64,000 bases of DNA from Amycolatopsis aidingensis (GTDB taxonomy: Bacteria; Actinomycetota; Actinomycetes; Mycobacteriales; Pseudonocardiaceae). The DNA lies in the NCBI RefSeq assembly GCF_018885265.1, contig NZ_CP076538.1:4686001-4750000 (forward strand), read 5' to 3'. Numbering within the stretch: the first letter of the stretch is position 1; each line of letters begins with the position of its first letter. This document shows positions 18,501 through 27,929 of this stretch, piece by piece. The notes beneath the pieces are model-generated. The model was not told the DNA's origin. It made no database searches and saw only the letters and a program-made list of their open reading frames with translations. A program made the translations under genes and the position numbers.

Positions 18501-21316
18501 GGCCGCCCACCGCCCCGCGGCAGGCGTTTCCAGCCCGGGGTGTAGCAGACCTCAGTGGTCTCGGTCGCCTCGGTGGACTCGGTGGCCCCGGTGCCGCGCC
18601 GGGGACCGGGGCCGGTGGCGTCCTCGTCCGGGTCGACCCAGTAGCGCTGGCGCTGGAAGGCGTAGCCGGGCAGCCGCAGCACCCGGTGCCGGTCCGCGGG
18701 GTAGCGGGCCGCCCAGTCCACCGGCACCCCCGCGCTCCACAGCGCGCCGAGGCCGCGCAGCAGGTAGGCGCTGTCGGTGACCTGTTCCTTGGGGTGCCGC
18801 AGCGAACCGGCCACGGTGCGGTCCGCGCCGCACTGCCGGTGCCCGCGCACGAAGTTGCCAAGGGTGTGCCCCGGGCCGACCTCCAGCAGCACCAGCTCGG
18901 GATCGGTCAGCAGTTCCGCGGCCGCGTCGGCGAACCGCACCGGCCGCCGCAGGTGCTCGCCCCAGTACCCGGGATCGGTTGCCTGCTCCGCGGTGATCCA
19001 GGTTCCGGTCACGTTGGAGCAGAACGGGATCTCCGGTGGGTTCAGCCGGACGCCGCGGACCTCGTCCACGAACGGGCGGACCGCGCCGTCCATGCTCGGC
19101 GAGTGGAAGGCATGCGAGGTGTGCAGCCTGCGGCAGGCGATCCCGGCCTCCGCCAGCCTGCCGGCGAGGCCGTCCACAGCCTCGGCGGGGCCGGAGACCA
19201 CGCTCAGCCCGGTGGAGTTGACCGCGGCCAGGCTGAGTTCGCCGTCCAGCCAGCCGGTGACCTCGGACTCGGGCAGGAACACGGTGAGCATGGCGCCCGG
19301 CGGCATGGCCTGCACCAGCCTGCCGCGCGCGGCCACCAGCCGGACCGCGTCCGGCAGGAAGAACACCCCGGCGAGGCAGGCGGCGACGAACTCGCCGATG
19401 CTGTGCCCCGCCATCGCCCTTGGCCGCACGCCCCAGGCGGCCCACATCCTGGCCAGCGCGTACTCGACCGCGAAGAGCGCGGGCTGGGTGATCGCGGTCT
19501 GCTCCAGCCGGGTCGCGGCCTCCTCGGTGGTGCCGGGTTCGGCGAACAGCAGCGGGCGCAGGTCCTGCCCGAGGTGCTCGGTGAACAGCTCGGCGCAGCG
19601 GTCCAGTTCGGCGGTGAACTCCGGCTCGCTGCCGTAGAGGCCGCGGGCCATGTCCACGTACTGGGCGCCCTGCCCTGGGAACAGGAAGGCCACCGGCGCC
19701 TCGCCCTCGGCCGCGGTCACCGCCGCTGCCTCGGTCAGCCCGCGCAGCCCGGCCACCGCCTCGGCGCGGTCCCCGGCCACCACCGCGGCCCGCAGCTCCA
19801 GCGCGGACCGGCGGCGGGCCAGGGTGAAGGCGGTATCGCCGAGATCGGTATCCGGCCCGGCCTCCAGGTGGTCGGCCAGCCGCCGCGCGTTCGCGGCCAG
19901 TGCCGCGGGGGTACGCGCGGACAGCAGCAGCACCTGCTCGGCCGCACGGTCCGGCTCGCCATCGGGTTCGCGGGGTGCGGGCGCCTCCTCGAGGACGGCG
20001 TGCGCGTTGGTGCCGCCGATGCCGAAGGAGCTCACCCCGGCCCGGCGCGGGCCGCCACCGGTCCGTGGCCACGGCCGCAGCTCCGCACAGACGTAGAACG
20101 GGCTGGTGTCCAGCTCCAGCTGCGGGTTCGGGGTGGTGTAGTGCAGCGAGGGCGGGATCTCCCCGTGCTTGAGCACGAGCGCGGCCTTGATCAGCGCGGT
20201 GACCCCGGCGGCGGCGTCCAGGTGGCCGATGTTGCTCTTCACCGAGCCGATGGCGCAGTAGCCGGTCTCCGCGGTGTGCTCGCGGAACGCCCTGGTCAGC
20301 GCGGCCACCTCGATAGGGTCGCCGAGCGCGGTGCCGGTGCCGTGCGTCTCGACGTAGCCGATCCCCGCAGCGTCCACATCGGACACAGCGAGCGCCTCGG
20401 AGATCACCCCGGCCTGGCCGGTCACGCTGGGGGCGGTGTAGCCGGCCTTGAGGGCGCCGTCGTTGTTGATCGCGGAGCCGCGGATGACGGCGTCCACCAC
20501 GTCCCCGCCGTCCCGCGCGTCGGCGAGCCTGCGCAGCACGACCACCCCGGCGCCGTTGCTCGCGACGGTGCCGCCCGCGGCCGCGTCGAAGGGGCGGCAG
20601 TGCCCGTCGGCGGACAGGATGCCGCCCTGCTCGTAGACATACCCGTCGCGCAGCGGCACGGTGACCGAGACCCCACCGGCCAGCGCGATATCGCATTCCC
20701 CGTTCAGCAGGCTCTGGCAGGCAAGGTGCACCGCGGTGAGCGAGGTGGAGCAGGCCGTCTGCACGGTCATCGCCGGGCCCTGCAGGTCCAGCTTGTAGGC
20801 CACCCTGGTGGCCAGGAAGTCCTTGTCCCCTGCCAACAGGGTCTGATATGCGCCGGTGGCCTCGAAGGCCCGCCGGTTGGCCATCACGTTGTAGATCATG
20901 TACGTGTTCAGCGTGGCGCCCGCGAACACGCCGATCCGCCCGGTGAAGGTACGCGGATCGCAGCCGGCGGACTCCAGCGCCTCCCACGCGCATTCCAGGA
21001 ACACCCGGTGCTGCGGGTCGATGATCTCCGCCTCGCGCGGGCTGTAGCCGAAGAAGCTCGCGTCGAAGAGGTCGGCATCGGTCAGCACCCCCTTGGCGCG
21101 CACGTAGTCCTTGCGCTCCAGCAGGTCCGGCCGCACCCCCGACTCGCTCAGCTCCTCGGTGGTGTGCTCGGAGATGCCCTCGCGGCCCTGCCGCAGGTTC
21201 TCCCAGAACGCACCGATGTCACCGGCGCCGGGGAAACGCCCGGACATGCCGATGATCGCCACCTGATCCAGGTCCTGCGCCTCGTCCGGCCGGGTGGTCT
21301 CCGTCGTGTCCGTCAT
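15590..21316 (-). CDS. Type I PKS module KS-AT-KR-DH-ACP
   Basis: 1908 residues from the ATG at 21316 (AGGA just upstream; 11 nt after the preceding stop). Domains: KS about 22-450 (QTACSTS near 188, HGTGT, SNIGHLDAAAG), AT 545-840 (GHSIGE and SHAFHSP, the malonyl-CoA pattern), KR 1165-1345 (TGGLGGVG, CSSVTAVLG, Tyr near 1331), DH-like hotdog 1390-1670 (HxxxGxxxxP as HRIMGHGLVP), and a PCP-like carrier with Ser near 1810 (LGGHSL). The KR precedes the DH, the reverse of usual modular PKS order. The second DH motif reads HPALLDLAGG, without the common Gln/His four residues after Asp, so dehydration activity is uncertain. The KR lacks an LDD motif. The C-terminus has a GLSDEEVEASL helix and a DEQRD repeat, probably for docking. 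Confidence 0.92.
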   Translation of the reverse strand: MTDTTETTRPDEAQDLDQVAIIGMSGRFPGAGDIGAFWENLRQGREGISEHTTEELSESGVRPDLLERKDYVRAKGVLTDADLFDASFFGYSPREAEIIDPQHRVFLECAWEALESAGCDPRTFTGRIGVFAGATLNTYMIYNVMANRRAFEATGAYQTLLAGDKDFLATRVAYKLDLQGPAMTVQTACSTSLTAVHLACQSLLNGECDIALAGGVSVTVPLRDGYVYEQGGILSADGHCRPFDAAAGGTVASNGAGVVVLRRLADARDGGDVVDAVIRGSAINNDGALKAGYTAPSVTGQAGVISEALAVSDVDAAGIGYVETHGTGTALGDPIEVAALTRAFREHTAETGYCAIGSVKSNIGHLDAAAGVTALIKAALVLKHGEIPPSLHYTTPNPQLELDTSPFYVCAELRPWPRTGGGPRRAGVSSFGIGGTNAHAVLEEAPAPREPDGEPDRAAEQVLLLSARTPAALAANARRLADHLEAGPDTDLGDTAFTLARRRSALELRAAVVAGDRAEAVAGLRGLTEAAAVTAAEGEAPVAFLFPGQGAQYVDMARGLYGSEPEFTAELDRCAELFTEHLGQDLRPLLFAEPGTTEEAATRLEQTAITQPALFAVEYALARMWAAWGVRPRAMAGHSIGEFVAACLAGVFFLPDAVRLVAARGRLVQAMPPGAMLTVFLPESEVTGWLDGELSLAAVNSTGLSVVSGPAEAVDGLAGRLAEAGIACRRLHTSHAFHSPSMDGAVRPFVDEVRGVRLNPPEIPFCSNVTGTWITAEQATDPGYWGEHLRRPVRFADAAAELLTDPELVLLEVGPGHTLGNFVRGHRQCGADRTVAGSLRHPKEQVTDSAYLLRGLGALWSAGVPVDWAARYPADRHRVLRLPGYAFQRQRYWVDPDEDATGPGPRRGTGATESTEATETTEVCYTPGWKRLPRGGGRPEDVSGTRWIVLGTELGLGSRLAQRLEDAGATVVRVAAGEEFAKDGERAWRLDPARREHYAELLSTVDSEEVGAVSEVRVLHLWSLGGAAAERLTGEELQQARRGGFDSVLALAQGAGDAGTGLDLWIDVLSRGVHEVTGVERLRPEHALLSGICTVLPQEVAGLECRLLDLDADPHSPDEATLTAVHTMLRTTEPAQRSLALRGRQWWTREFDPAPLPAAEAGGRLRDGGIYLITGGLGGVGLALAEQIAAEARNPVLALLGRSEFPEPDSWDDWPAEDGGELGSRVRRIRELRALGAKVLVLRADVTDRGQLAAALRGLRDTHGCPDGVVHAAGAPSQGLIATKTAEEADRVLAAKTYGTLLLDELCPAEDLDFLLLCSSVTAVLGGPGQSDYAAANAFLDAFAQHKRRDTGADVVSVGWDTWQETGMAAGLASRLGGESEGEATGHPLLRLVRTEPDSRTYAATFSTADSWIVDDHRIMGHGLVPGTAYLELIRAAVAEQAGDREIELRDVLFLQPVVVPDGQRATVYLTLTERADRIEFTVRSRAGESGWQDHTTGSVYVRDRGADTVRDLDQVLRDCAATEVLDTTEAIRARLPLERSGEDGTLDFSFGPRWRALERIQAGPHRLLATLRLDEAFHADLADYTLHPALLDLAGGAARLHLRQDVYYLPFTYRSLTIAHPLTSTVHCAITLAEPGEAGGETVTCDIELLDPRGRLLVRITEFTIKRVHDVDGLLAQVQRGAALAEAGAGEAAGTGVLAELSAGMSPRQGRAAFTRVLSAPELPEHVVVSAREFTAMRRLAASITPELLEREVAGLAPPGGTHPRPELDTPYVAPETEEELAVAAIWQEVLGIDQVGLHDDFFALGGHSLAAVQIGTKVKARFGMELDLPRFFDTPTVANTVTLLAAGTAAAEDTIQALRRDEPGAQDDDELAGLSDEEVEASLRELLAAEGEQDDEQRDDEQRDAE

Positions 21317-21327
21317 CGCCCGTCCTG

Positions 21328-24300
21328 TCACCTGTCGTTCCGTGCACGCGCCCGGCGGCCCGCTGCCTGCTGCCGCCGGTTCCTGGACTGCCTGCGGTTC
21401 TCCGCGCGCTCCCGCCCGCCTGCTTCCGCCTGGCCGCCCCCGCCGCCGAGGTGCTCGGCCAGTGATCCGACCGTGGGGTGCTGGAAAAGGTCCACCATGG
21501 ACACCTCGTAGCCCAGCGTGCCCGCCAGCCGGTTGCGCAGCTCGGCCATCAGCAGCGAGTGCCCGCCGAGCTCGAAGAAGTTGTCCCTGGTGCCGACCCG
21601 GCGCAGCCCCAGCACCTCGCACCACAGCTCGGCGATCGACCGCTCCAGGCCGCCCGCGGGATCGACGAACTCGGTGCCGGCCGCGGACCCGGAGTACTCG
21701 GGAGCGGGCAGCGCGGCCCGGTCGACCTTGCCGTTCGGGGTGAGCGGAAACCGCTCCAGCGGCACGAATGCCGAGGGCACCATGTGCTCTGGCAGCCGCT
21801 GCCGCAGGTACTCCGCCAGCTCGGGGCCGTCGGGCGGCTCCGCCGCGGCCGGGGTCAGGTAGGCCACCAGCCGCAGGTCGCCGGGGCCGTGCTCGCGGGC
21901 CGCCACCAGCGCCTCGCGCACCCGCTCGTGCTGGGCCAGGGCCTCCTCGATCTCGCCGAGCTCGATCCGGAAGCCGCGCAGCTTCACCTGGTGATCCAGC
22001 CTGCCAAGGTATTCAATGGCCCCGTCCGCGCGGAACCGGGCCAGGTCGCCGGTCCGGTACAGCCTGCCACCTTGTGGGCTGAAGGGGTCCGGCACGAACC
22101 GTTCCTCGGTCAGCTCCGGCCGGTTCAGGTAGCCGCGCGCCAGGTTGTGCCCGCCGAGGTACAGCTCGCCGGGCACACCGATCGGCACCGGCTGCCGGAA
22201 CCGGTCCAGGATGTAGACCTGGGTGTTCGCGATCGGGTGGCCGATTGGCACCGGGCGCGGGTCGCCATCACGCAGGCAGCGCCATGCGGTCACGTCGATG
22301 GCGGCCTCGGTCGGGCCGTAGAGATTGTGCAGCTCCGCGTCCAGGGTGCCGAAGAAGCGTTCCTGCAGCGCCTGCGGCAGGGCCTCGCCGCTGCAGATCA
22401 CCCTGCGCAGCCCGGCGCAGCCCGCGGCCTCAGGGTCGGCGAGGAAGGCCTGCAGCATGGAAGGTACGAAATGGACGGTGGTGACGCCCTCGGCACGGAT
22501 CAGCCCGGCGAGGTAGGTGCTGTCCTTGTGGCCATCCGGTTTCGCCACCACCAGCACGGCTCCGGCCAGCAGCGGCCAGAAGAACTCCCACACCGAGACG
22601 TCGAAGGAGAACGGCGTCTTCTGCAGCACCCGGTCGGTTCCGTCCAGCTGGTACTCGTCCTGCATCCACAACAGGCGGTTGCGGATACCGGCATGCGTGT
22701 TCGGCACCCCCTTGGGGTTGCCGGTGGAGCCGGATGTGTAGATGACGTAGGCGAGGTCCGCACCGTCCAGCTCGATCCCGGGGTTCTCGGCGGACTCGGC
22801 GCTCAGCTGCCCGGCCAGCTCGTCCACGCACAGCACCTCGGCCTCGCCCGCGGGCAGGTCCGCACTCAGCGCGGACTGGGTGAGCAGCACCGGAACCCGC
22901 GCGTCGGCGAGCATGTACTCCAGCCTGGCCCGCGGGTAACCGGGGTCGAGGGGCAGGTAGGCGAACCCGGCCTTGAGCACGGCCAGCAGGCTGACCACCA
23001 GCTCAACCGAGCGTTCCATCCCGACGCCGATCAGCACATCCTTGCCGGGGCGCCCGCGCCGCAACCGGTGCGCGAGCTGGTTGGCCCTGCGGTTCAGCTC
23101 GCCGTAGCTCAGTGACTCCCCGGCGAACCGCACCGCCTCCGCATCGGGGTGCCGCCGGGCCTGCTCCTCGAAGCACTGGTGGATCCAGCCCACGCCGGGC
23201 CACTCGGTACCGGTGGCGTTACCCGCGACCAGCAGCCGCTCCCGCTCGGCCGGGTCCAGCAGCTCCAGGTGCCGTACCGGGCGGGCCGGGTCGGCGACCA
23301 CCTGCTCCACCAGGCGCCGGTAGTGCCCCGCCATCCGCTGGATGGTGGCCTCGTCGAACAGGTCCCGGTCGTACTCGATCCAGCCGCCGAGGGCACCGTC
23401 GTCGTCGAAGGTCTGCAGTTCCAGGTCGAACCGCGCACCGTGGCTCTGCACCACCACCCTGCTCAGCCCGGCCCCGCCGAACCCGGTCGCTGGCACGGGG
23501 TCCCTGCCGTGCGAGAAGCTGACCTGGTACACCGGCGGGCGGCTGAGGTCGCGTGCGAGGTTCAGCTCCCCCACGACCAGCTCGAACGGCACCTCCTGAT
23601 GCGAGTAGGCATCCAGGCAGGCCTGCTGCACCTGGTCTAGTACCTGGCCGAAGTCCGCCTCACCGCTCAGGTCGGCCCGGATCGGCAGGGTGTTCACCAG
23701 GTAACCGATCAGCGGCTCCACCTCGGCCCGGCCGCGCAGCGCCGTCGGCACGCCCACCACCAGGTCGTCCTGCCCGCTGTAGCGGTGCAGCAGAATGGTG
23801 AACACCGACAGCAGCGCCATGTAGGTGGTCGCGCCCCGCCGGTTGGCCAGCGCGCCGAGGTCGCGCATCAGTTCGGCAGGCAGTGCGATGGACACCGCGG
23901 CGCCGTTGAACCCCTGTACCGCGGGCCGTGGCCGGTCCGTGGTGAGGCCGAGGTCAGCCGGTATCCCGGCGAGCTTGCGCCGCCAGTACTCCAGGCCCTC
24001 CGCCCAGGCGCCCTGCTCCTGCTGCCGCTGCTCCCAGGCCGCGAAGTCAGCGTACTGGATGCCGAGCTCCGGCAGGCGCATCGGCTCACCCGCCAGCCGC
24101 TGTTCATACAAAGTGGACAGTTCCGAGACGAGGATCCCCAGTGACCAGCGATCGGAGACCAGATGGTGCATGGCCATCGCCAGCACGTACTCCTGCTCGG
24201 CCAACCGCAGCAGTTTCACCCGCAGCAGCGGGCCGCCTGCGAGGTCGAACGGCTCGCCGAGCACCTCCTCGACGACCCTTGCCTCCAGCTCCGCCTCGGT

Positions 24301-24657
24301 CAGCTCCTGCCCGCGCAGGTCGATCTCGGGTAGCTCCACGTGCATCCGCGGCCGCACGATCTGCATCGGCCTGCCGTCCCGCAGCTCGAACGTGGTGCGC
24401 AGCGTCTCGTGCTTGCGCACCACCACCTCCAGCGCCGCGCGCAGGATCGAGGCGTCCAGCCTGCCGCGCACCCGGATCGCGCCCGGCGCGACATAGGCGG
24501 GGTTGTTCGGCCGCAGCTGTTCGAGGAACCACATGCCCTGCTGCGTCACCGAGAGCGGGAAGGCGTTCTCCGCCTTGCCCTGCTCGGCGAGCAGCTTCTC
24601 GAACAGGGCGCGTTTCTCCGGGGACAGCGTCGCCAGCTGCGTTTCCAGGTCGGTCAT
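21328..24657 (-). CDS. NRPS module C-A(Ser)-T
   Basis: 1109 residues. C domain about 25-450 (MHHLVSDRWS near 160), A domain 490-990 (YTSGSTGNPKG, YGPTE, YRTGDLARF, NGKVDRAALP), T domain Ser near 1032 (LGGHSL), then a basic Gln/Arg-rich tail. Pocket residues by GrsA numbering read D-V-W-H-I-S-L-I-D-K, one conservative change from the textbook serine code DVWHLSLIDK, so Ser activation is a strong prediction. The ATG overlaps the stop of the upstream PKS (ATGA). The C domain would join Ser nitrogen to the beta-ketoacyl chain made by the KS-AT-ACP module, giving a beta-keto amide. No epimerase or cyclase is fused, so L-Ser with a free hydroxyl is expected. Confidence 0.93.
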   Translation of the reverse strand: MTDLETQLATLSPEKRALFEKLLAEQGKAENAFPLSVTQQGMWFLEQLRPNNPAYVAPGAIRVRGRLDASILRAALEVVVRKHETLRTTFELRDGRPMQIVRPRMHVELPEIDLRGQELTEAELEARVVEEVLGEPFDLAGGPLLRVKLLRLAEQEYVLAMAMHHLVSDRWSLGILVSELSTLYEQRLAGEPMRLPELGIQYADFAAWEQRQQEQGAWAEGLEYWRRKLAGIPADLGLTTDRPRPAVQGFNGAAVSIALPAELMRDLGALANRRGATTYMALLSVFTILLHRYSGQDDLVVGVPTALRGRAEVEPLIGYLVNTLPIRADLSGEADFGQVLDQVQQACLDAYSHQEVPFELVVGELNLARDLSRPPVYQVSFSHGRDPVPATGFGGAGLSRVVVQSHGARFDLELQTFDDDGALGGWIEYDRDLFDEATIQRMAGHYRRLVEQVVADPARPVRHLELLDPAERERLLVAGNATGTEWPGVGWIHQCFEEQARRHPDAEAVRFAGESLSYGELNRRANQLAHRLRRGRPGKDVLIGVGMERSVELVVSLLAVLKAGFAYLPLDPGYPRARLEYMLADARVPVLLTQSALSADLPAGEAEVLCVDELAGQLSAESAENPGIELDGADLAYVIYTSGSTGNPKGVPNTHAGIRNRLLWMQDEYQLDGTDRVLQKTPFSFDVSVWEFFWPLLAGAVLVVAKPDGHKDSTYLAGLIRAEGVTTVHFVPSMLQAFLADPEAAGCAGLRRVICSGEALPQALQERFFGTLDAELHNLYGPTEAAIDVTAWRCLRDGDPRPVPIGHPIANTQVYILDRFRQPVPIGVPGELYLGGHNLARGYLNRPELTEERFVPDPFSPQGGRLYRTGDLARFRADGAIEYLGRLDHQVKLRGFRIELGEIEEALAQHERVREALVAAREHGPGDLRLVAYLTPAAAEPPDGPELAEYLRQRLPEHMVPSAFVPLERFPLTPNGKVDRAALPAPEYSGSAAGTEFVDPAGGLERSIAELWCEVLGLRRVGTRDNFFELGGHSLLMAELRNRLAGTLGYEVSMVDLFQHPTVGSLAEHLGGGGGQAEAGGRERAENRRQSRNRRQQAAGRRARARNDR

Positions 24658-27600
24658 GTGGTCACCTGCTCGTCGGGCATCGCGTTGATCTGCCGCAGCA
24701 GTTCCAGCGCGGCGTCCTCGGCGCGTTCCACCTTCGGGATCGCCGCGGGGCCGCCTTCGGGCTCGTCCTCGCCGACGGCGAGCCGGTCCAGTACCTCGGT
24801 GGCCACATCGGTGACGGTGGCGCCCTTCAGGAAACTCACCATCCGCAGCGAGACCCCGGTGCGGTTCTGGATCTCGTTGCGCAGTTCCACCGCCATCAGG
24901 GAGTCCAGGCCGAACCCGGACAGTGCCTCGTGCTCGCCCGCGGCCCCGGCGTTGCCGCCGAGCACCGCCCGCACCCCCACCAGCAGGCCGGAGACCAGTG
25001 CGGGCAGCCGTTCCGCCGCGGGCAGGGCCAGCAGGTCCTCCGCGGTGGGGATCTCCTCGGCCCAGCCCTTCGCCTGCTCGGCCGCGGGCGCGGCGGCGGG
25101 CTCGGCCGGGGCCTGCCCGGCCGGGGCCGTCCGCGCGGGGCGCCCGCCGGAAAGCAGGGACAGCCCGTTCCAGTCGAACCTGCCATCCTGCCGGCTCGGC
25201 TCGTGCCAGCACCGGGTGGCGTCGAAGGGGTACAGCGGCACGGTCACCCGGTTGCGGGTGTACTCCCGGTCGAACCCGGCCCAGTCCAGCTCCGCACCGG
25301 CCGCGTACAGCCGCGCCACGGTACCCAGCAGCACCTCCCAGTCGCCCTGCTTGGGCCGGAGGCTGGGCAGCAGCAGGGTGTCCCCGGTTGGCAGGCTCTC
25401 CCCGAGCAGGCCGAGCAGGGTCGGGTTCGGGCCGACCTCGAGGAAGGTGCGGTACCCCATGTGGTGCAGCGTTTCCGCCCCGGCCGCGAACAGCACCGGC
25501 TCCCTGGCGTGCCGGCACCAGTAGTCGGCATCCGGTGCCTCGTCCCACGGCAGCAGCTCGCCGGTGAGCCCGGAGACCACCGGGATCCGCGGCGGGTGGA
25601 ACTCGATCCGCCGCAGGGCAGCGCGCAGCGGCTCGATGATGGGCTCGATCAGCGGCGAGTGGAAAGGGGTGGGAATCCGCAGCTGCCTGGTCTCCACCCC
25701 GCGCTCGGCGAACACCGCGCAGACCGCGTGCACGGCCTCCTGCGCACCGGAGACCACCGTGTTCTCCGGCCCGTTCACCGCGGCCACCGAGACGGCCCGC
25801 GGATCGTGCTCGACCAGCACCTTCTCCACATCGGTCGCGGGCGCGGAGATGGTGGCCATCACCCCGGCCTCGGCGAGGGTGGACATCAGCCTGCCGCGCT
25901 CCGCGGTCAGCCGCAGCCCGTCCTCCAGCGACATCGCCCCGGCGAAACAGGCCGCGGCGTACTCGCCGAGGCTGTGCCCGAGCACCGCGGCGGGCTGCAC
26001 TCCCCAGGACTGCCACAGCTGCGCCGTGGCGTACTCCACGGCGAACAGGGCCGTCTGGGCGTACCGCTGGTCGGCCAGTTCCGCCTGCGGGTCATCGGAG
26101 TAGAGCGCGGACAGCAGCGGCTCGTCCAGCACCGGGTCGAGGATCTCCGCGCAGCGGTCCATGGTGCGCCGGAAGGCAGGCTGGGTCTCGTACAGCTCCC
26201 GCGCCATGCCGACGCGCTGCGGCCCCTGCCCGGTGAACAGGAACACCACCTCGGTGTCCGCGGCCGTGCCGGTGACCACCCCCGGCCCTGGGTCGCCGCG
26301 GACGAAGCCACGCAGCTGGTCCGCGATCTCGGCACCGGTGCGGCCGAGGACGGCCAGCCGGTGCCGGAAGTGCGCGCGCCCGGTGTTGGCCGAGAAGCAC
26401 AGGTCCGCCGCGGACTCCGCTGCCTGCGAGCCGAGCCGGTCCTGGTAGCGGCGGGCGAGCTTGGCCAGTGCCTTCTCGCTCTTCGCCGACAGCGCCAGCA
26501 CCGAGGCGGGCCTGCGCTCGTCCGGCTCGGCCGGGGGTGCGGTGGGCGGCTGCTCCACCAGCATGTGCACGTTCGTGCCGCTGAATCCGAAGCTGCTGAC
26601 CCCGGCCATCCGCGGCTGCTGCCCGGTGTCCCATTCGGACAGTTCGGTCGGCACGGCGAAGGAGGTGCCCGCCAGGCTGATATGCGGGTTGAGCTCGGTG
26701 AAGTGCAGGTTCGGCGGCACCGCGCCCCGGCTCACGCACAACGCGGCCTTGATCAGGCCGGCGGCACCGGCCGCGGCCTCGAGGTGCCCGATGTTGGTCT
26801 TCGCGGAGCCGAGCAGCACCGGCTGGCCCTCGGCCCGGCCGTATACCTCGCCAAGCGCCTCGACCTCGATGGGGTCGCCGAGTTTGGTACCGGTGCCGTG
26901 GGTCTCGATGTAGGAGACCTGCTCCGGCCGCACCCCGCTCGCCCGCAGCGCGCGGCGCAGCACGTCCCGCTGCGCGGCACCGTTCGGCGCGGTCACCCCG
27001 GAGCTGCGGCCGTCCTGGTTCACCGCGGAGCCGCGCAGCACGGCCAGCACCTGGTCGCCGTCGCGCTCCGCGTCGGACAGCCGCTTGAGCACCAGCACCC
27101 CGCAGCCCTCGCTGCGCACGAAACCGTTGGCCGAGGCGTCGAAGGTCTTGCACCGGCCGTCCGCGGCCAGCATGTCCGGGAACTGCGAGAAGGAGATCCC
27201 GACCTGGGGCGAGAGGATGGCGTTGACCCCGCCGCCGAGCGCCAGGTCGATCTCGCCCGCGCGCAGGCTCTGGCAGGCCTGGTGCACCGCCACCAGCGAG
27301 GAGGAGCAGGCGGTGTCCACCGCCACGCTCGCCCCGCGCAGGTCCAGCAGGTAGGAGATGCGGCCGGCGAGCACACTGTGCGCCGTGCCGGTGCTGGTGT
27401 ACCCGGTGATGTCCACCGGCTCGGCGAAGGTCTGCGCGGCGTAGTCGTTACTGCACACCCCCAGGTACACGCCGGTCTGGCTGCCCGCAAGCCCGGTCGG
27501 GTCCTGGCCCGCGTTCTCCAGCGCCTCCCAGACGACCTCCAGCGCGAGCCGCTGCTGCGGGTCCATCGCCACGGCCTCGCGCAGCGAGATCCCGAAGAAC

Positions 27601-27929
27601 TCGTGGTCGAAGCGGTCGATGTGGTCGAGGAACCCGCCCCACCGGCTGCTGGTCTTACCCGGCCTGCGGGGCTGCTCGTCGTAGAAGGCGTCGGCGTCCC
27701 AGCGATCGGCAGGCACCTCGGTGATGGCGTCCACCCCGGTGCTGAGCAGCTTCCAGTACGAGTCCGGGTCGGTCACCCCGCCGGGGAACCGGCAGCCGAC
27801 CCCGACGATGGCGATCGGCTCGGACTGCGCGCGCTCGTACTCGGCAAGCTGCCGCTGCATCCGCTCCATCGCCAGCAGGGCACGTTTCAGGGTCTGCTGC
27901 GAGTTCTGCTTCTCGTCCAAGGTGCTCAT
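24654..27929 (-). CDS. Type I PKS module KS-AT-ACP without reductive domains
   Basis: 1091 residues from the ATG at 27929, which overlaps the upstream stop (ATGA). A Gln/Glu-rich helical N-terminus (residues 1-38) looks like a docking coiled coil. KS about 45-460 (DTACSSS near 207, HGTGT, IGHLEAAAG), AT 555-850 (GHSLGE; TPFHSP at the specificity loop, close to the HAFH of malonyl-CoA ATs), ACP Ser near 1008 (GFGLDSLMAVEL). No KR, DH or ER is present, so the beta-carbonyl should remain unless a trans enzyme such as the operon's FabG acts on it. The next protein starts with a C domain, so this module hands a polyketide to the Ser module. Confidence 0.93.
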   Translation of the reverse strand: MSTLDEKQNSQQTLKRALLAMERMQRQLAEYERAQSEPIAIVGVGCRFPGGVTDPDSYWKLLSTGVDAITEVPADRWDADAFYDEQPRRPGKTSSRWGGFLDHIDRFDHEFFGISLREAVAMDPQQRLALEVVWEALENAGQDPTGLAGSQTGVYLGVCSNDYAAQTFAEPVDITGYTSTGTAHSVLAGRISYLLDLRGASVAVDTACSSSLVAVHQACQSLRAGEIDLALGGGVNAILSPQVGISFSQFPDMLAADGRCKTFDASANGFVRSEGCGVLVLKRLSDAERDGDQVLAVLRGSAVNQDGRSSGVTAPNGAAQRDVLRRALRASGVRPEQVSYIETHGTGTKLGDPIEVEALGEVYGRAEGQPVLLGSAKTNIGHLEAAAGAAGLIKAALCVSRGAVPPNLHFTELNPHISLAGTSFAVPTELSEWDTGQQPRMAGVSSFGFSGTNVHMLVEQPPTAPPAEPDERRPASVLALSAKSEKALAKLARRYQDRLGSQAAESAADLCFSANTGRAHFRHRLAVLGRTGAEIADQLRGFVRGDPGPGVVTGTAADTEVVFLFTGQGPQRVGMARELYETQPAFRRTMDRCAEILDPVLDEPLLSALYSDDPQAELADQRYAQTALFAVEYATAQLWQSWGVQPAAVLGHSLGEYAAACFAGAMSLEDGLRLTAERGRLMSTLAEAGVMATISAPATDVEKVLVEHDPRAVSVAAVNGPENTVVSGAQEAVHAVCAVFAERGVETRQLRIPTPFHSPLIEPIIEPLRAALRRIEFHPPRIPVVSGLTGELLPWDEAPDADYWCRHAREPVLFAAGAETLHHMGYRTFLEVGPNPTLLGLLGESLPTGDTLLLPSLRPKQGDWEVLLGTVARLYAAGAELDWAGFDREYTRNRVTVPLYPFDATRCWHEPSRQDGRFDWNGLSLLSGGRPARTAPAGQAPAEPAAAPAAEQAKGWAEEIPTAEDLLALPAAERLPALVSGLLVGVRAVLGGNAGAAGEHEALSGFGLDSLMAVELRNEIQNRTGVSLRMVSFLKGATVTDVATEVLDRLAVGEDEPEGGPAAIPKVERAEDAALELLRQINAMPDEQVTT

